A stretch of 64,000 bases of DNA from Coptis chinensis (Eukaryota > Streptophyta > Magnoliopsida > Ranunculales > Ranunculaceae), in assembly GCA_015680905.1 (NCBI GenBank), contig CM027380.1:17688001-17752000 (forward strand), in the 5' to 3' direction. Under the pieces are notes generated by a model. The model worked only from the letters and a program-made list of their open reading frames with translations. It did not search any database and had not been told where the DNA came from. Numbering within the stretch: the first letter of the stretch is position 1; each line of letters begins with the position of its first letter. Shown piece after piece: positions 56,001 through 64,000 of this stretch. The position numbers were made by a program, and so were the translations under genes.

Positions 56001-56712
56001 TATCTCAACTGAAAATCTATATCACCTCAAAGGAAAACAAAGCCTATCTTGAAATGCGACGCTAACGCAAACCACAAGCAGCAACCAATCTTCTTCAACA
56101 CTAAACCTGTCAAGACTTATCAACTATGTTCATTTAATGAACACACTCGATAAGCAAACATGCAAATCGGGTCAGCATTATAAAAATGCTGGTGTGAGTA
56201 GCTCTAAAATACAATATATACTTATACATATACATACACAATCCATAAGGCAGTTAGTTCCTCCACCGAGGCGCCTTAACTTCCAACAACTAATACAACA
56301 TACTTAAGTACAATAATTAAGGCAGGTAGTTCCTCCACTGAGGCGCCTTAACTTCCCACTAACCACACAACAAACTATACGCATAATAAATAAGGCAGGT
56401 AGTTCCTCCATCGAGGCGCCTTAGGTTCTAACTAAACAAAAAAACCAACCAAGCATATTATATCCGTACCGCATTTCATGCTCAATTACAGAGTGGGTCG
56501 TCTCTGCCCAAGTAATTAGTTTGACCCACCCTTCAGCAAAGCCATATACAATCATATATCTAAAGATATATCATTAACCAACATATTACCATAATTATAT
56601 TATTTAAGGCTTTCTTTGCGTGTCCCTAAAATCACGTCGTATCTATGTCTTACCTAGTTTCCCTGGCTACCACAATCGCTTCCCAACGCCGAACATGTAC
56701 ATCCACATGCCT
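55799..56712 (-). mobile_element. TGTCACACCCC-family LTR, cut by Athila
   Basis: It starts at the same edge as 9883 and 55452 (minus-strand LTR end GGGGTGTGACA) and shares the gggtcagca and gctggtgtgagtag blocks. It is non-coding and is interrupted at 56713 by the Athila 3' LTR; the rest presumably continues beyond the window. Confidence 0.65.
56251..56440. repeat. Tandem repeat, about 68-bp unit
   Basis: Three units carry aaggcag-tagttcctcca and gaggcgcctta at about 56257, 56329 and 56392. It corresponds in place to the 11367-11541 array of the related sequence. Confidence 0.85.
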
Positions 56713-58235
56713 TGATAAAACATAAAATTGAATAGTTTACCTACGAAATGAACGATGAACTCAAAACGTAAGTAAACTAAAACTATCTTATGCTGCCTAT
56801 ATTTATCAAAGATTCTACTCTCAATCCTATGAGATATAGTGGAGTAGGAAGTTCGTTCCACTCCTAGTCCTTCCACGTGTTAATGTTCTCTACGTATAAG
56901 TACTCTTAACTCTAAAGTCTAATGAGAGATTTACGAAGTGGCAACTAGACTACGATGCAACTACCCACAAGATGCAACTAGTCGATTATCATAACAACTA
57001 TGGGAATGCTACGTTGATTCTATGATAAGGAGTTAGAGGGGGATTGATTCCACCTTAACTCGACTTAATCCTACTAACGAAGAATCGTCGTAATCCGAAT
57101 TGAACTGCTTCGCAGAATAATATGGTTATTCCTAATCCCTAATTACACATGGAATTCCTACCAATTCATAACTAGCATGTGAACGATTAAACTCATTCTC
57201 ATGGTGAACTAATCGCTTCTAGAGTGGAAAGGAAATTGCGACGACTCTACGATAATCGGAATCAAGCTTTCATCAAGACTTCTCAACCCCCTCTAATGGA
57301 GGTTTAGCCGAGAATCATTACGCAATCATTTCGATTAAATTAAAACTAAACATAATATAAAGAATTGAAATTTACTAATCTAAATTAAACAATAATTAAA
57401 ATCTAATTAATAACTAAGAATTGAATAACAAGTAATAAATGAAATCAGATCTAACACAAATGTAAATGACAAGAATCGAAATTAGCAAACTAGCTATTTT
57501 ATTAATCAATCTAATTAAGAATAATGATTCTAGAGTTTAATCTAAAACAAGAATTGGATTTGAAACTAAACTTAACATAAAGAATTAAATCTAGATCTAG
57601 AAGCTATTCTAATGGCTACTTTCTATTCTAAGCTACTTTTATTTTCTAACCTCTTATCTATCCTTATCTACCATTAACAAAGAGCTAAGCTTTGGTTTTT
57701 ATACTTTTAGATCCAAAAATCGTGCATGGGCTTGGAGCCATGTTTTGGGCCAGAGAATCAGGCCCAAAACCCAATTCTTTTAGTCCAAAAAGGCCTCTTC
57801 AGCTGTAGTTGGCTTCAATAGACTTTTAGTCCACTTTTCCTCCTCTGATTGGATCAAGGCTTAAACCATTGGAAATCTCTTTCCGAGCCGGTCGTTTTGA
57901 CATAAGGTAGGCCCCATTCTCGAGAGTCCCGAGTCCAAAGATACGCCCGGAAGTTCTAATCGACTTTGTGTCTTTGTTTAGTCGACTTTTCCGACTTTTT
58001 GACCGGGCTTTAGAAATGCTGGTCTTCTTGAATCTTGGCCTTTAATCACGGAACTCCTTAGTAACCGACTTTTGCTCCTTTATCTCGCTAAAGTGGCACA
58101 TTTCTCACATATAATGGACTTTGAAGCCCGAAATACATAAAACACGTGTCGTGTTAACTCTTAATTATTACTCACATAATTGGTCTAATAGTATGACTGC
58201 TATGAGGTTAAAACTACAGTTTTGGGCTCTTATCA
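56713..58235 (-). mobile_element. Athila-like 3' LTR, complete
   Basis: On the minus strand it runs from TGATAAGAGCCCAAAACTG (58235) to TTTTATCA (56713), 1523 bp, and aligns with 40082-41547. A G-rich polypurine tract sits directly upstream (58236-58250), so this is the 3' LTR. The 5-bp flank tgcct (56708-56712) is the candidate target duplication; the partner lies beyond 64000. It interrupts the TGTCACACCCC LTR, so it is the younger insertion. Confidence 0.88.
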
Positions 58236-58250
58236 AACCACCCCCCCAAA
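58236..58250 (-). promoter_or_regulatory. Polypurine tract of the right Athila element
   Basis: TTTGGGGGGGTGGTT on the minus strand, abutting the LTR start; it would prime plus-strand DNA synthesis. Confidence 0.85.
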
Positions 58251-59826
58251 CACCATTTTGCTTGTCCTCAAGCAAAGATGAGAAATTAGAATAAGTGACC
58301 AAAAATAGAGTTCTATCTACTCGCTTACTGAGTGCAATTGCATTGACCATATGCAACAAGGTCTTAAACCACTAGGAATTCCCTAGTGGACGAAGTTATA
58401 GCCTTGTGAGAGTTTTCCATGAAGGTACTCACAAAACTTCATCTATACTACAACGACTAAGAAATAAAACTATTGTTTCCGTATTCATGCTCTAAATTAA
58501 CTATACCTCTCACTAGCAATGCATATAGAGTAATCAAGTCGAAACCTAAGCTAATATATGCATAATAATCAATCATCTACAATAAACATATATACAATGA
58601 GTAATACTATGAAATGCCTAGCAGGTTCGTTTCTGAAACTCGGGATAGCGTCCTTAAGTAGGTTCTCACAATAATAGTCAAGATACAACACTCTGATTTT
58701 TCCACTCAAGTTTCGCTACTCCAGTCTGCAGTGGACACACTTTACCTTACAATCTTAATGACAATAAGGAAGCCGGAGTCGATCAAACACATCTGCCACT
58801 TACTATCACACTAACCTATTCCTAATTGAGCTAGAGGTCTTTATTAGGTGTTGCGGGGATTAGGAGATGGTTTAAGAATGAAGGAAATGGATATTCAAAA
58901 GGACAAGTCTGAGATAATAGAGTCTTCATATTATGTAACTTAGAGAAAACCTTGTTATTTTCTTTTACTTCTATACTTTGTTTCCATCCTTAGCCATATT
59001 TTTTTTTTCTTTTCTTTGGCTTTTGACTCCCTTTTATTCTATTTTTGGAGTTTTTATTTTATTTCTATTTTTATTTTTTTCTTTCCTTTGGATGGAAACT
59101 TCTCTTCTTTATTTTTTGAAGCAATTAACTAACTTTTGTTTACACAGGTTTTTCTCTTCTTCTTTCTTCCTCATTCTATTCTCAGACTTATCTAAATTGG
59201 GTAGGTTGATTATTTTTTTTATTTATTTTATTTTATTTTATTTTGTTTTGTTTTTTAACAGGGTAAAAGATTTGTGGTTTATGAAAGGCTAAAGAAAGGC
59301 TCAGAGGGGCGACTAGCGGAAAATAATTCATAGGTTTGAATTTATGGCTATATCGATCCAAAGAGGGCCTAAATTCTCGCTTAGGATATGGCATAGTGAT
59401 CAAGCAAGTGGACGTGTGATTTCTCTATCCGGATTTTACTTCTCCCTTGTGTCATTTCTCAAATGTTTCGCTTCATATAAGGCTTTTTTTATATTCTCAC
59501 AGGATTTGTAGAATAAGTACTCCAGCCTAGAGTTCAGAAACTTACTACTAACAATCATAGATACTCATGTAATATATTTATAGATAGATGCAAAGATTAT
59601 TACCTACATATTAAACTAAGTTCTAAAAATTATTCTAATGCAAAAGCTACGTGAGACTTCTAGATTATTAAGAGCATAGAGAAGGAAAACAATACCACTA
59701 TTCCTAAGTGTATAGCATAAACTTATTTATTTATATTTTTGAATTTTTGAAATTTCAACTAGAAAACAAATGCATATTATACATATCTATATCCTAATAG
59801 ATGCCTTAATTACACGCGTTTCTATG

Positions 59827-59840
59827 CCCCCCCCCCCCCC
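59827..59840. repeat. (C)14 homopolymer
   Basis: Fourteen C followed by aaacaag; a G-run on the minus strand resembling an extra polypurine tract. Confidence 0.95.
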
Positions 59841-60039
59841 AAACAAGAAGCATGCTTTGTCCTCATTACCATTGAAGCGCGTGAAATTCAGGAACATCTG
59901 CAAAACAAAGTTAGAACGTACTAATATACGAAATAAAAACTGACTCAAATCTATAAGAGTTCTACCCATTATGGGGTTAACAAGAATGAAATTGCTTGGG
60001 ACATAAGCAGACACTAAATAGAATGAAAACTTACCTTAT

Positions 60040-60973
60040 CTCCGCATTACTCATCATCTTCCTCATCCTCTTCTTCCATAAAGAAGTGAGGTTCCTTTCC
60101 CCCCTGCATGCCATGATAATTTGCCGGGCTTCCCGCCATTTATCATCTATTATTGCTAACCTATTAAGTGCTACTTGTCCGACGGGTGTAGGGTGCAACC
60201 TAATGAGGTTGTATCCTCCACCCTTTCCAAGTCATTGCACGGAAGGATCGAATAATACTATTGGTGGGTCATACGATTAATCGATCGTAATCCAATCCGC
60301 GAAACGTGTACAAAAAAGCAGGGAAAGAAACATAGCATAATACGGAAATCGTATCGCAGGCATAAGAAGGTACTTATGCCTCATGCTATGGGATCGAGTT
60401 AAACTAGACATCAAGGTTCGGGAAGGTCATGACACATACGCCTCGTGGCTAAAGCAAGGAAAACGCCGCAAGTGGCATCATTCACGTAAGAAAAATGTCA
60501 TTCCCCTAAAATGTTTAGCATGATCCAAAACATAACAGTTCCTATGTTCATGGACAGGCTACCAAAGCGACGTTATATTCCCTTGGTCCTCGATACGAAA
60601 ATGCCCGCCCCCATACGACTCATGCAAAACTCATAAGTGTAGACATACATATTATCTACCCAAACAACACCATGGGTCTTGTATTTCAAATGGGCATAGC
60701 AAGTCCAAGAACAAATGCTAGCAAGAACCTGGTAATTTCCATTGGTTCATTATCAATGTTGATGGAGAACACTTGTTCTCCATCTGGTCCTTCAAAGAAA
60801 ATGCAGTTATCGTAAAAATAAGATGCTAGTGTTGGAGAGTAAAGTGCATCAGGTCTTACCATAAGCGGCTCCCAACCAACGTATGTGATCACTTCGCGAA
60901 ACCAAGCACCATAAGTAGTGCTTTGGAACAAATCTTCGAAAGACTGTTCCGGTATCAATGTTGGAGATGTCAT
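60040..60973 (-). pseudogene. Env-like ORF relic (first, 3'-proximal)
   Basis: The start at 60973 gives MTSPTLIPEQSFEDLFQSTT, then an aromatic-rich region (YGAWFREVITYVGWEPL; LASYFYDNCIFFEGPDGEQV) and ITRFLLAFVLGLAMP before a stop at 60686. Coding-like sequence resumes lower down in another frame (PPIVLFDPSV; LHPTPVGQVALNRLAIIDDK; ACRGERNLTSLW) to about 60040. The pattern of an aromatic N-terminal domain with FY-N recalls the ORF found after pol in Athila-type elements. Function unknown; several stops. Confidence 0.45.
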
Positions 60974-61130
60974 CTCAAAATTACACTCTGGAATAGCTGC
61001 GAATGATCCGGAAACTACCCGCAGAAAACTGGAATTTTTCTAGTCCACGGAAGTCGTATGCCGAAGCGCTCTCTTAGAAGCCCGAAAAGGCTCCTCAAGA
61101 TTTGGAATTCCAAGTGTTTGAGCGAATTGG

Positions 61131-64000
61131 GTCGCTCACCTTGAAGCCTTGAAGTCCTCGACAAAAATCTGAAAAAATTTGCAGAGCGAAAAGCGCTCTA
61201 GGGCTGAAAAGTTCTTTGAAACTTCGAAAAATGAGACGAAACGTGGGAATCGTGGGAGTGAAAGGTGAGTGATGGAGGTTAGGTGTAGTGTGAGTTGTAA
61301 GTGTAGAATGTATGAAGTTTATATAGGTTTTAAGTTGCTAAAACGGATCGAAGTTGCCAAAAGGTTTTACGGTAGTTCCTGAAATACCAAAATTTCCAAA
61401 CCCGAAAACGGAAACAACTCATTTTCTTGATTCTAAAACAAACCTAGTATCTTTTAGGTTGAATTTATGATAGAATCTACCTATTTAATCGAGATTTCAT
61501 CCTACAATGATACTTATTCATAGATATGCCTAAACGGCCATATTTTCACCTTGACTCCGCAATAAATTCTAAGACGAGGGTCATATAAAAATCATGCTGG
61601 AATAGATAAAACCACCCCCAAACAATTTGGGAAGGTGGGATCAATATTAAACAACCATGCATAATGAAAATAACGGCGTTATATTAAAATTTTCATTCGA
61701 AGTACATTTCACTACAAAATTCAAATTACGAAAATTAAAACTTACATGAAAATAAATGACAATAATGAAACTACAAATAAAAATAGAAACATCAAACGAT
61801 ACTATCCCTAACCACTCCGGTACTGGTAGCGGAGGGCACACGGTCCGGAGATGGCTCCTGAGCTCCCGATGGGCCAGCACCATTCGTCCTTCGGCGACAA
61901 CGCTCATGCCTCGATGGTGTGTCCTCAGAAGGAGAATCCCCGTGAGGTGGGAATCGTGCAAGCATGTCAGTCCGGAACTGGCGCTGAGCTTCTAGCTCGG
62001 CCCTCATCCGTTCCCACCTCTAATCCTTTCTCGGGTAATGGATCTCGGTTATGATGGATAGTTGCCTGTCGAGTCCGGAGGTCTTCGCAGATAGTGTTGA
62101 GCGAACGCATGCCACGATGAATTACGGCCATGCGCTCGTGATCCGACCAACACCTCTCCGGGCATCCGCGATCAAAACAAGTCAAGTCCTCCTCATCCTC
62201 CGAGGCATTCGATTTCCCCATCCTCCTCGGCATTCTCGCTTCCCCCATCCTCCTCGTCTTCTTCTCTATCCTCACCAACCTCCAAACTCGTTGGACACAC
62301 TCCTTATAGATCACGAGGGTTTCGTGTAGGGTGATGTAAGACCTATCGACGCTGAAGTCGCTTCTCAACTTCAAAGATGATCTTGGTTATCAACACGTGG
62401 GGAGAGGTGCAATAGACTTCCCTACTCCCCTAATCATGCTAAGCAAAACTCCAAGATACGTAACTCGTATTCTACTCTTGGAGTATCCATAAGATGTGGA
62501 GGCAGCTTCCGGCGATGTCGCCGACCTTCTCCTTCCCCAGATCGCCCAACCAATCCATCGAAATGCAGCCCCGGGTTGGTTCTGAGGGATGACTGGCGAA
62601 CACAAAGCGATCTCGCATTGTAGTTCCCTTCGATAACTGTCACGTTCATCAATGGTTCTACCCCATTATATTGGGACTCCTGCAACATGACATCCAGATG
62701 GATTCTAGGCAGAATGCCTAGAATCTCAGCCAACAACCCAGTAGTCACTTCCTTCCTCCTCTTCGCCACCATAACAAAAATCCTAGTCCCCTCCAACTCC
62801 CTCAGATTGTAGAACCGTCGGACTAAGTCTTCGTGGTAATAGGCTTCACCGAAAGTACCACAAACTATTCCAATTTCTATCGATCATTTCGTCCGTGAAA
62901 AAGCGGCGCCAAGTGGTCGCCAAGAAAAAGCTTGTTCCGCAAAAAATTCGGCGTTGTTGAGCCATTGGAAGTTTGAATATGGTTTGAGGTTTGTAGAAGG
63001 TAGGGGAAGCAATGAGGACACCTCACTAAAAAGAACGATGGTGGTGGTGGTGTGTGTGTGGCGGCAAAGACCGAATTTTTTTTTTTTTTTTTTTTTTTAA
63101 ATTTTGATTTTCCGTGGTTTTGTTGATGTAAATTGGTGGAGGTTGTGGGGCGGCGCGGTTGGAGTAGATTTGGGTTGGGTCTTGGATTGTGGGCGTGGGT
63201 TAATTAGGTTTTGTTTTTAATTTATTTTTTTGGTCGGGTTTGAAGCTTTGTTAATGGCGGTTTGTGGAAAAAAAATGATGAACCGATGGTGAAGGTAAGC
63301 GCGGGTCGCTTATTTATTGGTGCGGGTTGGGCCCAAGCCCAAATCGAATTTGTGAATTTTTCGATTTTTTTCGCTAAACTTCAAATCAAAATTGCCGCTT
63401 CGCTATCGGGTCCGATTTTTACTTAATGAGATATGGAAATGATCAGGAGAGAATTTCCAATCCAATGATCCATAAAACACTCTATTCCGACCGTGGATGA
63501 CATATAAGATAGTGGAAAATGCCTCGAAGTGTGTGCCTGACGTACGTTATGCGAACAACTGATCTCTAAATTCAAGATTATGTCAACCCGGATCGTAATA
63601 CAATTAAACGGCCTAAGCAACTGTAATGGGACATAAACATTCTAGGACGGAAACACGAACACCCCATCCCCAAACAAATTTTTTACAACGAAGCTTAGAA
63701 AATTTGTTTTTAGCAGTGGGTCTTTTAAAGTTAGATTCCCGAGACTTCCTAGATTACTAGATTACTAGATTACTTTTAAAAAGAAAAATAATAAACAAGA
63801 AAGACATAATTCACCCCATAGAGAAACGTGACTCAAAAATCCGAGAAAACATGCAAAAGTGAAAAACGTGAATTATGTCAAACGTGGACTTAGGATCCGG
63901 TACTTACAGCCACACACTCCGTAGGGAGGGCCCGGTTACCTTAATGGTGCACTCACCAATATATGGAAATGAAAGGAAATGCACCAAACACAAAAGTTGA
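61131..64000 (-). repeat. Copy B of the 3-kb duplicated env-like region
   Basis: Partner of 1-2985 in the same orientation. It lacks the TA microsatellite and the 73-bp duplication of copy A. It belongs to the right Athila element. Confidence 0.85.
61792..62965 (-). pseudogene. Athila env-like ORF, copy B (broken)
   Basis: The start MAQQRRIF is at 62965. The best conserved stretch (62880-62434) reads WNSLWY, then YYHEDLVRRFYNLRELEG, VMVAKRRKEVTTGLLAEILG and ESQYNGVEPLMNVTV; the MIRGVGKSIAPLP block follows. The C-terminal part (62374-61792) has the acidic SEDEEDLTCFD and the coiled-coil-like RTRQATIHHN and MRAELEAQRQFRTDMLARF. Frameshifts occur near 62900, 62560, 62390 and 62010. It supplies the intact leucine codon where copy A has a stop, so the two copies carry different lesions. 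Confidence 0.6.

Larger units (their letters stand above)
58236..64000 (-). mobile_element. Athila-like internal region, 3' part
   Basis: From the polypurine tract back to the window edge: a non-coding 3' region (58251-60040, with the phrase tttgtcctcaagcaa-like after each C-run), a first env-like relic (60973-60040) and a second (62965-61792). Further C-rich runs at 59827, 61613 and 63660 mimic the tract. 63000-64000 is non-coding leader. Gag and pol would lie beyond 64000. Confidence 0.8.

Noticed and set aside
58978..59292. Plus-strand frame very rich in Phe and Leu, looking like a membrane protein
   Set aside because: The sequence is T-rich low complexity in the Athila 3' non-coding region; composition explains it.
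1..64000. tRNA, rRNA, CRISPR array or organellar insert
   Set aside because: None of the diagnostic sequences was seen; regular repeats present are microsatellites, LTR arrays or TIR structures.

Overview
This 64-kb window is AT-rich nuclear DNA of a flowering plant, almost certainly a eudicot. The reasons are the GT-AG introns, the poly(A)-tailed LINE ends, and a transposon load typical of plant intergenic DNA: Athila, Tat and copia LTR elements, MULE, hAT, Helitron and MITE. I cannot name the species. I see no rRNA, tRNA, CRISPR array, plastid, mitochondrial or bacterial sequence. No transposon here looks intact, and most coding regions are broken by stops and frameshifts.

Layout. 1-9882 is a rearranged minus-strand Athila-like LTR element with two gag copies, a protease and an env-like ORF, but no reverse transcriptase or integrase. 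9883-13100 is LTR-type sequence of a second family (edge TGTCACACCCC). 13144-13307 is an eight-cysteine defensin-like exon lacking its signal-peptide exon. 13471-15211 is a non-autonomous Helitron holding a MITE. 15228-16860 is an L1-type LINE relic split by a 588-bp insertion. 16883-19286 is a TIR element with a 9-bp target duplication that contains a poly(A)-tailed LINE relic with a CCHC knuckle and a restriction-like endonuclease domain. 19570-20006 is a hAT-type MITE. 20365-21158 is the 3' part of an LRR receptor-like gene. 21440-22632 is an L1 LINE tail with an RNase H domain.

The most gene-like locus is a minus-strand short-chain dehydrogenase/reductase (SDR) at 23063-26499: three exons, 277 codons, all splice sites and catalytic motifs present. 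Its exon 2 region has been tandemly duplicated (about 1.21 kb), and a third decayed copy lies at 27375-27905. Next comes a 10.5-kb MULE (27997-38507, 9-bp target duplication) whose transposase gene is split by a 3177-bp hAT element (30844-34020, 8-bp target duplication). The MULE also carries an antisense ORF resembling GRF zinc fingers.

39022-53600 is a graveyard: a copia fragment cut by an Athila 5' LTR with its primer binding site, a Tat-like gag with its primer binding site and LTR, a second copia with a 3' LTR, a LINE spanning the ORF1/ORF2 junction, a Ty3 protease scrap and a third copia 3' end. 53761-54860 holds two Helitron-like 3' ends and a second copy of the hAT MITE. 55342-56712 has a duplicated LTR edge of the TGTCACACCCC family, interrupted at 56713 by a minus-strand Athila element whose 3' LTR, polypurine tract and env-like region run to the window end. 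The last 2.9 kb is a second copy of the first 3 kb of the window.

The only plausible host functions are the SDR gene, the orphan LRR 3' exon and the defensin-like exon. I found no clearly new multi-gene system. The best leads are the REL-type LINE inside the TIR element, the MULE with its antisense GRF-like ORF and nested hAT, and the duplicated SDR exon.
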